Part shown: positions 25,271 to 33,935 of the stretch, one piece after another | Layout: each line of letters opens with the position of its first letter | Numbering within the stretch: position 1 is the stretch's first letter | The notes under the pieces: model-generated | Seen by the model: the letters and a program-made list of their open reading frames with translations, nothing else | Told to the model about the DNA's origin: nothing | Databases searched by the model: none | Position numbers and translations under genes: made by a program | NCBI GenBank assembly: GCA_030531555.1 | Contig: JAUNNI010000018.1 | Span: 1 to 37,864, forward strand | DNA length: 37,864 nucleotides | Source of the DNA: Eubacteriales bacterium | GTDB lineage: Bacteria; Bacillota; Clostridia; Lachnospirales; Lachnospiraceae | Direction: 5' to 3'

Positions 25271-26455
25271 ATGCCACAGATTAGTGATCGAGTACAAACA
25301 TTTACAGATTCTGTCATTCGACGCATGACGAGAATCAGCAATCAATATGGAGCAATCAATCTTTCCCAGGGATTTCCAGATTTTGATCCTCCAAAGGAAG
25401 TGTTGGATCGACTGGAAGAAGTAGCAAAAGAAGGGCCACATCAATATTCTATTACCTTTGGAGCACAGAATCTTCGACAGGCGATTGCAAAAAAACAGGG
25501 AAAAGCCATCGGTCGAGAAATTGATCCGGAAAAAGAAATCGTAATTACCTGTGGAGGTACGGAAGCCATGATGTGTGCCATGATGACAATCTGTAATCCT
25601 GGTGATAAAGTAATGGTCTTTTCTCCGTTTTATGAAAACTATGGGGCAGATGCTATCTTAAGTGGGGCAGATCCTATTTTTATTCCTTTGGTTCCACCGG
25701 AGTATCATTTTGATATTGATCAGATTGAACAAGGATTTAAAGATGGAGCCAAAGCTATCATTGTATGCAATCCATCCAACCCATGCGGAAAGGTATTTAC
25801 CAGAGACGAGCTGATGTCCATTGGTAATCTGGCAGTAAAATACGATGCCTATGTTGTAACTGATGAAGTATATGAACATATGGTTTATGCTCCATATGAA
25901 CACACATATATGTCTGGGCTGCCAGGAATGTATGATCATACTATTACCTGTAATTCATTATCCAAAACTTTTTCGATTACCGGATGGCGATTAGGATATG
26001 TCATAGGTAATCCGGAAGTCATTGAAGCAGCAAAAAAAGTCCATGATTTTCTTACCGTTGGGGCAGCAGCACCTTTGCAGGAAGCGATTCTTGCAGGATT
26101 GAATTTAGGCGACGATTATTATAAAGAATTGCTATTAAAATATACAAAGAAGAGAGATTTCCTGTTAAATAGATTGGATCAGCTTGGCCTTAAACATAAT
26201 GTTCCTCAAGGAACTTATTTTGTTCTGGTTGATATTCAGGAGTTTCTTGATCTTCCTCAGTTTGAAGGATATACAGATCTGGAGTTTTGTGAATGGATGA
26301 TAAAAAATGTTGGCCTGGCAGCCGTTCCAGGATCCAGCTTTTTTAGAGAGCCTGTGAATCGATATATCAGACTTCATTTTGCAAGAGGGGAAGAAGTGTT
26401 AGAAGAAGCTCTTTCCTGTCTGGGAAAAATGGTTGAGCTGTTAAAGAAAGAATGA
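25271..26455 (+). CDS. Fold-type I PLP-dependent aminotransferase (class I/II)
   Basis: A 394-residue aminotransferase. Family features are INLSQGFPDFDPP, TCGGTEAMM (phosphate/PLP loop), VCNPSNPCGKVF, the PLP-ring Asp in VTDEVYEHMVY and the Schiff-base lysine in SLSKTFSITGWRLGYVIG. It resembles the AspC/PatA/MalY-like Iγ group, which moves amino groups from aspartate, aromatic or diaminopimelate-type substrates. Substrate cannot be assigned. ATG 25271 is preferred since GGAGG (25259-25263) is 7 nt before it; ATG 25265 is too close. The YdcF-family gene follows after 6 nt. Confidence 0.9.
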   Translation: MPQISDRVQTFTDSVIRRMTRISNQYGAINLSQGFPDFDPPKEVLDRLEEVAKEGPHQYSITFGAQNLRQAIAKKQGKAIGREIDPEKEIVITCGGTEAMMCAMMTICNPGDKVMVFSPFYENYGADAILSGADPIFIPLVPPEYHFDIDQIEQGFKDGAKAIIVCNPSNPCGKVFTRDELMSIGNLAVKYDAYVVTDEVYEHMVYAPYEHTYMSGLPGMYDHTITCNSLSKTFSITGWRLGYVIGNPEVIEAAKKVHDFLTVGAAAPLQEAILAGLNLGDDYYKELLLKYTKKRDFLLNRLDQLGLKHNVPQGTYFVLVDIQEFLDLPQFEGYTDLEFCEWMIKNVGLAAVPGSSFFREPVNRYIRLHFARGEEVLEEALSCLGKMVELLKKE

Positions 26456-26461
26456 TACGCT

Positions 26462-27217
26462 TTGGAAGAAAGGGGAATGCATTCAAAAGTGGTGATTAAG
26501 ATTATATTGTTTCTTGGAGTAATTTTTATAGCCTACGGTATTCTTGTGTGTACTGTGGGTTCAGGTACAGGATTTTTTGTGTCCTGGCTTGGCTTAGGTT
26601 TATTATTGATATTATTTGCTTTTAGTTTGAAAGTTGGTTTTTGGAAACTAGTTCCTGTTTGGATCAAAGGAATCCTTGCTACCTTGTTTTTAACCGGGCT
26701 GCTGGTGATTATTTGTTTTGAGGGAATGGTTATTCGCGCTTTTGAGCAGGAAGTACCTTCAGGTTTAGATGTGATTATTGTCCTTGGAGCACAGGTTTAT
26801 CAAAATGGGCCAAGTCGTTCTTTACAATATCGCTTGGATCGTGCCATAGAATATCTGGAGGAGAATCCTGAAACCATTTGTATCGTTTCAGGAGGGCAAG
26901 GCTATAATGAACCATTTGCTGAGGCGGTGGGCATGGCAGCATATTTAAAAGACCATGGCATCACAGAAAAAAGAATTCTTTTGGAGGCAAAATCAAAAAC
27001 AACAGAGGAGAATATTCAGTATTGCAAAGACATGATTCCAGAAGGAGCGAGTATTGGCCTTGTGACGAATAATTTTCATATTTTCCGTGCTCTACAGATT
27101 GCAAAAGGGCAAGGATTAAAAGAAGTTTCTGGTATCTCTGCAAAATCAACACCGCTTTTCTTGCCGAACAATATGTTTCGTGAGTTTTTTGGTGAAGTGA
27201 AATATTTGCTATTTTAA
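26462..27217 (+). CDS. YdcF/SanA-like DUF218 membrane protein
   Basis: A protein of up to 251 residues with three hydrophobic segments in the first 90 residues and then a DUF218 domain: DVIIVLGAQVYQNGPSRSLQYRLDRAI, IVSGGQGYNEPFAEAVGMAAYL, LLEAKSKTTEENI and LVTNNFHIFRAL. DUF218 proteins bind nucleotide-like ligands and are linked to envelope integrity (SanA). The start is unclear: TTG 26462 and ATG 26477 are both possible, but AAAGGGG is only 1 nt from the ATG, so TTG is used here. It is likely co-transcribed with the aminotransferase gene. Confidence 0.8.
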   Translation: MEERGMHSKVVIKIILFLGVIFIAYGILVCTVGSGTGFFVSWLGLGLLLILFAFSLKVGFWKLVPVWIKGILATLFLTGLLVIICFEGMVIRAFEQEVPSGLDVIIVLGAQVYQNGPSRSLQYRLDRAIEYLEENPETICIVSGGQGYNEPFAEAVGMAAYLKDHGITEKRILLEAKSKTTEENIQYCKDMIPEGASIGLVTNNFHIFRALQIAKGQGLKEVSGISAKSTPLFLPNNMFREFFGEVKYLLF

Positions 27218-27453
27218 CATAACTGAAATTTCACTGATATTTTTTATACCTCCCTCCTTTTTTCTCGTATTATTAAGTGAAAATAAAAATAATACAAATT
27301 CTTACCAAACATGACGATTTCAGGAGGGAGTTACAAAATGGAGATGAATAAATTTACAGTATCATGAAGAAAATAAAGAAAGGATAGAATCCTTAGTAGT
27401 TTTGTTATATAATAATATATTATGCTTTAAATAGTATAGAAGGAGAATGGGAT
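27218..27453 (+). promoter_or_regulatory. Leader region of the NHLP-type export operon
   Basis: Features seen: CTCCCTCCT (27250-27258), the exact complement of AGGAGGGAG (27322-27330), a ribosome-binding site; an inverted repeat GTATTATT/AATAATAC (27267-27274, 27288-27295) that could be an operator; a 9-codon ORF; a hairpin AAGGAT-AGA-ATCCTT; and a TATAAT (27408-27413) without a good -35. The next gene has GAAGGAG before its ATG. No other gene is here. Confidence 0.5.
27338..27367 (+). CDS. Nine-residue ORF with a strong ribosome-binding site (possible leader peptide or remnant)
   Basis: MEMNKFTVS then TGA, with AGGAGGGAG placed 7 nt before the ATG, a stronger site than many real genes here. 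It may be a leader peptide or the stub of a lost precursor peptide. It shows no similarity that I recognise. Translation is unproven. Confidence 0.35.
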   Translation: MEMNKFTVS

Positions 27454-27642
27454 ATGAACTTAAGAGAATTATTTGATTTTAACACAATTGCATCCAATGC
27501 AGCATTAGATGCAATGATTCAGGATACACTTGGCAGATACGGTGCATGTGACCGCATGGAATTAGATGATGACGATCTTGATTGGGTTAATGCAGCAGGT
27601 TCAGATGCTATGCAGTATGATTTTGACGAGAAGGAGGATTAA
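27454..27642 (+). CDS. Candidate exported peptide precursor with a double-glycine-like leader
   Basis: A 62-residue acidic protein: a helical N-terminal half (MNLRELFDFNTIASNAALDAMI) and then ELDDDDLDWVNAAGS. This matches the C39-peptidase leader pattern: L37 (-12), D41 (-8), L42 (-7), V45 (-4), A47-A48 (-2/-1), with Ala in place of the usual Gly, or cut one residue later after A48-G49. Cleavage would release an acidic tail of 13-14 residues ending DFDEKED. It is the first gene of an operon that includes a C39 ABC exporter, the natural partner. The sigma-factor gene begins 3 nt after its stop, so translation is probably coupled. It could instead be a regulatory peptide. I recognise no named family. 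Confidence 0.6.
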   Translation: MNLRELFDFNTIASNAALDAMIQDTLGRYGACDRMELDDDDLDWVNAAGSDAMQYDFDEKED

Positions 27643-27645
27643 TGC

Positions 27646-28158
27646 ATGGCGGCGGTAACTCTTGATGAAGTTTATACAAAATATTATGAAAAAGTGAAAT
27701 GTTTGGTAAGAAGAAAGATTTCAGATACAAATGAGGTGGAAGATTTTACACAGGATATTTTCCTGAAAATTGCACAAAATATAGAGAAATATGATCCGGA
27801 AAAGGCGTCCTTATCCACCTGGGTTTACACCGTTTCCAATCGTATGATTGTAGATTATTATCGCTCCAGAAAAATATTTGATACCATTCCGGAAGAGAAT
27901 GGGGAAGAAGGTCATTTTCCAAGTCAGCTGATTGATGATCAGGGATTGGATGCAGGTCTTTTAAAAGAGGAGCAGCTTCAGACTTTGGCAGATGCTTTGG
28001 GAAAACTGAAGCAAAAGGAGAGAGATTTGATCATCCTTCATTATTATAGTAACATGACTTTGAAAGAAGTGGCGATACGAATGGGAATGTCTTATGCTAA
28101 TGCTAAGATCATTCACAAGAAAGCAATCGGAAAGTTAAATTTACTGATGTGTGCTTAG
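27646..28158 (+). CDS. ECF-type sigma-70 family RNA polymerase sigma factor
   Basis: A 170-residue sigma factor with only regions 2 and 4. Region 2 is EVEDFTQDIFLKIAQNIEKYDPEKASLSTWVYTVSNRMIVDYYR. Region 4 is LKQKERDLIILHYYSNMTLKEVAIRMGMSYANAKIIHKKAIGKL, with a recognition helix. It probably directs RNA polymerase to this operon's promoter or related ones. GGAGG lies at the end of the preceding peptide gene. A STAS protein and an RsbW-like ATPase in the same operon are likely to control it. No target motif can be called from one site. Confidence 0.88.
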   Translation: MAAVTLDEVYTKYYEKVKCLVRRKISDTNEVEDFTQDIFLKIAQNIEKYDPEKASLSTWVYTVSNRMIVDYYRSRKIFDTIPEENGEEGHFPSQLIDDQGLDAGLLKEEQLQTLADALGKLKQKERDLIILHYYSNMTLKEVAIRMGMSYANAKIIHKKAIGKLNLLMCA

Positions 28159-28191
28159 TGAAAAAGTATGTGAAATAACATGGAGACCAAG

Positions 28192-28671
28192 ATGGCAAAA
28201 GATAAAAAATTAATATTTCGAGAGAAGTCGCTGGATCGTATCTCCTCACCGGAGGAGTTGGATCAATATTTGCAAGTTACAAAGCCAAAAACATGGATTG
28301 TTTTAGGTGCCATTGTAATCTTGCTGATTGGTATCATATCCTGGGGCTTTTTTGGGCGTTTAACCACAAAAATTACTGTGGCAGTTTCCGTTGAAAAAGG
28401 TAGAGCAATCTGTTATATACCAGAAATAAAGGAACAAAATGTTGAAATTAAAGAGATACATATTGGCGATGAAAGTTATTCCTTATATCCAACGGGACTT
28501 GTCAAACTGATGGTGAATGATAATTTACCGTCTGCAGTAAAAGAGTGTGGTCACTTGATTAATGGAGAAGTAGTATTTCCATTGGGAGTAAATGGAGAAC
28601 TGGTCGACGGAATCTATCAGGGAGAAATCATCATAGAGCAAGTTAGGCCGATCCATTTTCTTATGAATTAA
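28192..28671 (+). CDS. Short NHLM-type HlyD-like membrane protein
   Basis: A 159-residue protein with FREKSLDRISSPEELDQYLQVTKPKTWIVL, the N-terminal signature of NHLM bacteriocin-system secretion proteins, followed by one membrane helix (about residues 34-55) and a beta-rich extracellular part (ITVAVSVEKGRAICYIPE..., then GEVVFPLGVNGELVDGIYQG). NHLM HlyD-type proteins bridge the ABC exporter to the outside. Those I know from cyanobacteria are longer with coiled coils. This one lacks the hairpin, so it may be a Gram-positive minimal form. ATG 28192 has GGAG upstream; ATG 28180 is an alternative. Confidence 0.7.
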   Translation: MAKDKKLIFREKSLDRISSPEELDQYLQVTKPKTWIVLGAIVILLIGIISWGFFGRLTTKITVAVSVEKGRAICYIPEIKEQNVEIKEIHIGDESYSLYPTGLVKLMVNDNLPSAVKECGHLINGEVVFPLGVNGELVDGIYQGEIIIEQVRPIHFLMN

Positions 28672-28707
28672 TTGAAAATAACGAAATTAACATATAGGTA
28701 ACATAAC

Positions 28708-30924
28708 ATGAGTACAAAATACAAAATAAAGCAGTGCGTGACAAAAGGAGTTGTAAAAGTTCCCATGATCATGCAGCTTGAAGCGACAGAATGTGGTGCG
28801 GCATCTTTAGCCATGATCATGGCCTATTTTGATAAATGGTTACCTTTGGAACAGACCAGACAGGATTGTTCGATTTCTCGAGATGGATCAAGTGCAAAGA
28901 ATATTTTGAGAGCAGCAAGAAGTTATGGCATGGAGGCTCACGGATATCGAGTTTCTTTGGAGTCTTTGAGAAAAGAAGGTCCATTTCCCTGTATTATTCA
29001 TTGGGGATTTAATCATTTTGTGGTTTTAAATGGATTTAAGAGAAATAAAGCTTACATTAATGATCCGGCTAGAGGATTTGTGAGGGTATCCATGGAAGAA
29101 TTCGATGATAATTTTACAGGAGTCATGATTATTATCGAACCAGGAGAAACTTTTAAACCCTCCGGTAGAAGAAAATCTCTTTTAGAACTTGCAAAACAAA
29201 GAGTAGCAGGCAGTGAAAATGCAATAGTTTTTGTGGCAGTTACCACATTCCTTGCCAGTTTGATCAGTCTTAGTATGCCGGCCTTTTCCAGAGTTTTTAT
29301 GGATCGCTTACTTACGGGACAGAATCCAACGTGGCTTTATCCATTTGTCGGTCTACTTAGCTTTTTAACTTTTTTACAAATTGTGATTCGTTTTATCTCA
29401 GAGAGCTATTGTTTGCGGATTCAGGGAAAAATGGCGACCGTGGGAAATGCAGCTTTCATCTGGAAAGTCCTGCATCTTCCAATGCGATTTTTTGGGCAAC
29501 GTATTTCTGGAGATATCGCCAATCGTAAAACGATGAATGACAGTATTGCCAAAACTATAGTAAATATTTTGATGCCATTGATTTTGAATTCATTTATGAT
29601 GGTATTTTATTTGCTTGTTATGGTTCGATATAGTCCAATTCTTACCCTGGTGGGTGTTTCTTCTATTTTGGTAAATGCATTTTTATCGTGGATAGTATCT
29701 ATAAGAAGAATCAATATTACAAGGATTCAAATGCGTGATGCCGGAAAGTTAGCGAGTTCTACCATTTCTGGCATTGAAACCATCGAAACATTGAAGGCCA
29801 GTGGAGCAGAAGATAGCTTTTTCGAGAATTGGGCAGGTTTACAGGCAGCGGTCAATGCACAGGATGTGGCATTTGCCAGATTAAATCAAGATCTCGGCCT
29901 AATCCCGGAATTAGTCAGTTCACTTACAGATCTTCTGGTACTAGGGCTGGGTCTATGGCTGGTCATTGCCGGTAAATTTACACTGGGTATGGTTATGGCC
30001 TTCCAGGGTTTATTGAACGCTTTTATGACACCCGTTTCTTCAACCGCAAAAACTGGGCAGGCTTTACAGAAGATGGTCAGTCAAATGGAACGTGTGGATG
30101 ATGTTATGAATTATCCGGAGGATAAAATTTTCTGCGCAGAAAAGGGTGTTAGCCATGCGGAACTGGAAGATTCCTTCCAGGAAGAAAATATAGATTATCA
30201 TAAATTAAGTGGTAAAGTGGAAATAAAAAATATTACATTTGGATATTCAAGGCTGGCACCGCCACTGATTCAAAATGTTAGTATGACAGTGGAAGCAGGA
30301 AAAAAAGTAGCTCTTGTTGGGACTTCCGGGTGTGGAAAATCAACATTGGCAAAGCTGATTTCCGGATTATATAAACCTTGGTCTGGACAGATCATATTCG
30401 ATGGGAAAGAAATTTCAGAAATTGATCATCAGGTTTTTACCGGTTCTCTTGTCGTTGTCAATCAAGATACAAATATGTTTGCGGATACTTTGGCGAACAA
30501 TATAAAGATGTGGGATAATTCCATTGAGGATTTTGAGATGATTCTTGCGGCGAGAGATGCACAGATTCATGATGTTATTATGGAAAGAGAAGGCGGTTAT
30601 AATCATATGTTCTTAGAAGGGGGAAAAGATTTCTCTGGAGGACAACTTCAGCGTATCGAGATTGCCAGAGCTTTGGCCCAAGATCCGACCATTGCAATTT
30701 TTGATGAAGCAACCTCTGCACTGGATGCCAAAACAGAATTCCAGGTAGTAAAGAGTATTAAAGATCGTGGGATTACTTGTATTGTGATTGCCCATCGCCT
30801 TTCTACTATTCGAGATTGTGATGAGATTATTGTGCTTGACCATGGTCAGGTTGTGGAAAGAGGAACCCATCAGGAATTATATGAAGCAGGTGGGCTATAT
30901 ACTCGCCTCATAGCAAATGAGTAG
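28708..30924 (+). CDS. NHLP-family peptide export ABC transporter with C39 peptidase domain
   Basis: A 738-residue transporter in three parts. The N-terminal C39 cysteine peptidase has Q23 and C29 in MQLEATECGAASLAM, His in GFNHFVVLNG and Asp in YINDPARG. A six-helix membrane domain follows (about 165-440). The ATPase has Walker A GTSGCGKST from residue 538, signature FSGGQLQRIEIARAL, Walker B IAIFDEATSALD and the H-loop IVIAHRLST. Such proteins cut double-glycine leaders and export the core peptide. It is complete. The second ABC protein follows after 9 nt. The 62-residue peptide at the operon start is the likely substrate. Confidence 0.93.
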   Translation: MSTKYKIKQCVTKGVVKVPMIMQLEATECGAASLAMIMAYFDKWLPLEQTRQDCSISRDGSSAKNILRAARSYGMEAHGYRVSLESLRKEGPFPCIIHWGFNHFVVLNGFKRNKAYINDPARGFVRVSMEEFDDNFTGVMIIIEPGETFKPSGRRKSLLELAKQRVAGSENAIVFVAVTTFLASLISLSMPAFSRVFMDRLLTGQNPTWLYPFVGLLSFLTFLQIVIRFISESYCLRIQGKMATVGNAAFIWKVLHLPMRFFGQRISGDIANRKTMNDSIAKTIVNILMPLILNSFMMVFYLLVMVRYSPILTLVGVSSILVNAFLSWIVSIRRINITRIQMRDAGKLASSTISGIETIETLKASGAEDSFFENWAGLQAAVNAQDVAFARLNQDLGLIPELVSSLTDLLVLGLGLWLVIAGKFTLGMVMAFQGLLNAFMTPVSSTAKTGQALQKMVSQMERVDDVMNYPEDKIFCAEKGVSHAELEDSFQEENIDYHKLSGKVEIKNITFGYSRLAPPLIQNVSMTVEAGKKVALVGTSGCGKSTLAKLISGLYKPWSGQIIFDGKEISEIDHQVFTGSLVVVNQDTNMFADTLANNIKMWDNSIEDFEMILAARDAQIHDVIMEREGGYNHMFLEGGKDFSGGQLQRIEIARALAQDPTIAIFDEATSALDAKTEFQVVKSIKDRGITCIVIAHRLSTIRDCDEIIVLDHGQVVERGTHQELYEAGGLYTRLIANE

Positions 30925-30933
30925 GAGGATGTC

Positions 30934-33117
30934 ATGAGTTGGTTTGACGAGCAGATTCGATACCGCAAGTTAAAAGATGATGAAATCCTCTCAGAGGCTT
31001 ATGTGGAGATCGCCAGTGCAGTGGTAGGCCATCGTCTACAGCAGTCTTGGCAGGATGAAAGCTATGCAGCGAAAACGGCATTGGAAGAGATTTGTAAATA
31101 TTATCATGTGAAGATGAGGGACATTCCACCTGGCATAAAAGAGTTCAATGAACAGCTTGATTATGTATTACAACCTTCCGGCATTGCCCGCAGAAGTGTA
31201 CGTTTAAAAGAAGATTGGTATAAAAATGCAATTGGTGCTATGATTGGAAGTAGAAAATCCGATGGAAAAGTCATTGCATTGATTCCCGGAAAAACGGATG
31301 GCTATATCTATGAAGATTTGGAACAGGGCAAGAGCATAAAGATTAATAAAGAAAATGCCAAACTTTTAGAGGAAGAAGCAATTGTTTTTTATCGTCCATT
31401 TCCTCTTCATTCTATGAGCGAGAGAGATTTATTTCAGTTCATCAGAGAGTGTCTGTCAGGAAGAGACTATCTTTGGTATTTTGTGGCTCTTTCTGTCATA
31501 ACTTTGATTGGTCTGATGACTCCAAAGTTTGGTCATTTGTTATTTTCAGAAGTTGTAGAATACAAAAGAAGTTCTTTGCTGTTGGCAACTCTTTTGTTTT
31601 TCGTATGCGTTACCATCAGCTTACGGCTTCTTGAAGCTACAAAAAGTCTGTTAGTAGCCAGAATAGGTTCTAAATTGAACCTTTCTGTTCAGGCAGCCGT
31701 TATGATGAGACTGTTATCCATGCCGACAAAATTTTTCCGTAATTATACGGTAGGAGAATTAAATCAGCAGATTAAAAAAATGAATCGATTGTGTTCCCTT
31801 TTAGGATCTGCTGTTTTTTCGATGGGATTTACCGTTGTCTTTTCCTTGGTATTTCTGATTCAGATTTTTTATTATGCGAAAGCTTTGGTAATTCCTACGG
31901 TTTTTATTACATTGCTTTCCTTTGCTTTCAGCATTTTATGTATCCTGTTTGAAATGAAACATAATAAAACAGTGATGGAGCTTTCAGGAAATGAACAAGG
32001 GATGGTTTATTCCATGATCACTGGAATATATAAAATTCGTTTATCTGGTGCTGAGAAACGTGCCTTTGCCCGTTGGGGAAAGCTTTATGCAAAAGAAGCG
32101 ACAGAAATGTATCAGTCACCTTGGATTTTAAAATATAGTAATGTGATTACTTCAGCCATTGGATTGTTTGGAAATATATGGATATATTATGTGGCGGTGG
32201 CAAAAGGGATAAGTGTTGCGGATTATTATGCATTTACCATGTGTTATGCTTATATAACCAGCGCATTTTCTTCTTTTTCAGATATGGCTGGAACAATTGC
32301 TACGATTCGACCAATCCTTCAATTGGTTAAGCCAATGTTGGAAACGGAGCCAGAGATTTCTGAGGAGAAAGAAGTTGTAACAAAACTTTCCGGTAGAATT
32401 GAGTTGTCTCATGTATCTTTCCGATATCCAGATTCTGATCAATATTTATTGGATGACGTATCCTTAAAGATTCGCCCCAATCAATATGTGGCGGTGGTTG
32501 GCAAAACGGGATGTGGCAAGTCAACCTTGGTGCGATTGTTGTTGGGATTTGAAACTCCTACGAAAGGAGCCATATATTATGATGGGAAGGATCTCAATAA
32601 ATTGGATAAAAAATCCTTACGTAGAAAGCTGGGAGTAGTATTACAGAATGGAAAATTAATCAACGGAGATATTTTATCCAACATTACAATTTCTGCTCCA
32701 TGGTTACAAGAGAAGGATGCCTGGAAAGCCGCAGAAATTGCTGGCATCGCGGATGATATTCGCCAGATGCCAATGGGAATGCACACGATTATTCACGAAG
32801 GTTCCGGAGTGATTTCCGGAGGGCAGAGGCAAAGAATTATGATTGCTCGTGCGGTGGTGGCGAACCCAAAAGTGCTTTTTTTAGATGAGGCAACGTCGGC
32901 ACTTGATAACATTACACAAAAACATGTATCGGATGCCATGGATCATATGCGTTGTACCCGTATTCTTATAGCTCATCGACTGTCCACAATTAAGCAATGT
33001 GACCGTATTTTAGTGCTGGATCAAGGAAAAATCATGGAGGATGGTTCTTATGAAGAATTGATGGCAGTCAATGGTATCTTTGCTCAATTGGTGGAAAGAC
33101 AAAAAATAGATGAATAA
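30934..33117 (+). CDS. NHLP-family export ABC transporter, permease/ATPase subunit 2
   Basis: A 727-residue protein without a peptidase domain. The N-terminal soluble region (about 1-165) matches NHLM ABC2 partners, with SVRLKEDWYKNAIGAMIG and EAIVFYRPFPLHSMSERDLFQFI. A six-helix membrane domain follows, and then the ATPase: Walker A GKTGCGKST from residue 523, signature ISGGQRQRIMIARAV, Walker B VLFLDEATSALD, H-loop ILIAHRLST. In NHLM systems this subunit pairs with the C39-containing one. Both nucleotide-binding domains look active. GTAGGAGG precedes the ATG. Confidence 0.9.
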   Translation: MSWFDEQIRYRKLKDDEILSEAYVEIASAVVGHRLQQSWQDESYAAKTALEEICKYYHVKMRDIPPGIKEFNEQLDYVLQPSGIARRSVRLKEDWYKNAIGAMIGSRKSDGKVIALIPGKTDGYIYEDLEQGKSIKINKENAKLLEEEAIVFYRPFPLHSMSERDLFQFIRECLSGRDYLWYFVALSVITLIGLMTPKFGHLLFSEVVEYKRSSLLLATLLFFVCVTISLRLLEATKSLLVARIGSKLNLSVQAAVMMRLLSMPTKFFRNYTVGELNQQIKKMNRLCSLLGSAVFSMGFTVVFSLVFLIQIFYYAKALVIPTVFITLLSFAFSILCILFEMKHNKTVMELSGNEQGMVYSMITGIYKIRLSGAEKRAFARWGKLYAKEATEMYQSPWILKYSNVITSAIGLFGNIWIYYVAVAKGISVADYYAFTMCYAYITSAFSSFSDMAGTIATIRPILQLVKPMLETEPEISEEKEVVTKLSGRIELSHVSFRYPDSDQYLLDDVSLKIRPNQYVAVVGKTGCGKSTLVRLLLGFETPTKGAIYYDGKDLNKLDKKSLRRKLGVVLQNGKLINGDILSNITISAPWLQEKDAWKAAEIAGIADDIRQMPMGMHTIIHEGSGVISGGQRQRIMIARAVVANPKVLFLDEATSALDNITQKHVSDAMDHMRCTRILIAHRLSTIKQCDRILVLDQGKIMEDGSYEELMAVNGIFAQLVERQKIDE

Positions 33118-33146
33118 AAATATATCATTATGAGGAGGATTATAAA

Positions 33147-33443
33147 ATGACAATTGACAAAAAAGCAAATGGAAGTGAATTAACTCTTACCTTAGGTGGT
33201 CGTCTTGATACGATGACTGCTCCACAGTTAGAAGCAGAAATTAAAAACAGTCTGGATGGTGTAACAGATTTAACCTTTGATTTTGCAGCACTTGATTATA
33301 TTTCTTCTGCAGGTCTTCGAGTTCTTTTATCTGCCCAGAAGGCTATGATGCGTCAGGGAAGTATGGTACTTCATCATGTTTCAGACGATATCATGGAAAT
33401 TTTTGAAGTGACAGGTTTTACAGATATTTTAAACATCGAATAA
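33147..33443 (+). CDS. STAS-domain anti-sigma factor antagonist (SpoIIAA/RsbV-like)
   Basis: A 98-residue single-domain STAS protein with LGGRLDTMTAPQLEAEI and LDYISSAGLRVLL. S54 aligns with the phosphorylated serine of SpoIIAA/RsbV. Such proteins free a sigma factor by binding the ATPase anti-sigma partner, and are inactivated by its kinase activity. The RsbW-like partner gene lies 43 nt downstream and a sigma factor is upstream in the same operon. GAGGAGG precedes the ATG. Confidence 0.88.
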   Translation: MTIDKKANGSELTLTLGGRLDTMTAPQLEAEIKNSLDGVTDLTFDFAALDYISSAGLRVLLSAQKAMMRQGSMVLHHVSDDIMEIFEVTGFTDILNIE

Positions 33444-33486
33444 TCAGAGAAAAATTGTTTTGCCTATATAGAAAGAAGGAATATCA

Positions 33487-33873
33487 ATGATTCCTAATCT
33501 GGAAAATTATCCAAAGGTTGTTGCTTACATGGAACAAGAATTGGAAAAACAAGAGATTAGTATGAAACTGTCCAATAAGATTAATGTGGCAGTGGATGAA
33601 ATCTATTCAAATATTGCCAAATATAGTCATGCAACATGGGGACAGGTTGTATGTTTTATCGACGATGATTTTATTCGAGTGTCTTTTATGGATAATGGAA
33701 TTCCTTACAATCCTTTGGAAGCCAGGGAACCTGACCTTACATTAAGTGCAGATGAAAGAGATGTTGGTGGTTTGGGTATCTTGTTAACTCGAAAGCTAAT
33801 GGATAATATCACTTATAACCATGAAAATGGATGCAATCATTTGGAGATTTCTTTGTCTCGATCCAAAGGATGA
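33487..33873 (+). CDS. RsbW/SpoIIAB-like ATP-binding anti-sigma kinase
   Basis: A 128-residue HATPase_c_2 protein. The N box is KINVAVDEIYSNIAKYSH, G1 is MDNGIPYNP (Asp-x-Gly) and G2 is VGGLGILLTRKLMDNITY. RsbW-type proteins bind and hold a sigma factor, and phosphorylate the STAS antagonist. Its target here is likely the ECF-type sigma factor at 27646-28158, which would be a less common pairing than sigma-B or sigma-F. Its size matches RsbW-type proteins. It has AGAAAGGAAT upstream. It could also act on a separate regulator elsewhere. Confidence 0.82.
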   Translation: MIPNLENYPKVVAYMEQELEKQEISMKLSNKINVAVDEIYSNIAKYSHATWGQVVCFIDDDFIRVSFMDNGIPYNPLEAREPDLTLSADERDVGGLGILLTRKLMDNITYNHENGCNHLEISLSRSKG

Positions 33874-33935
33874 AAATAGTCAAATAAAAATAGGAATACA
33901 AGAAAGAATCATAGATAAGAAAACGGAGAGAATAT

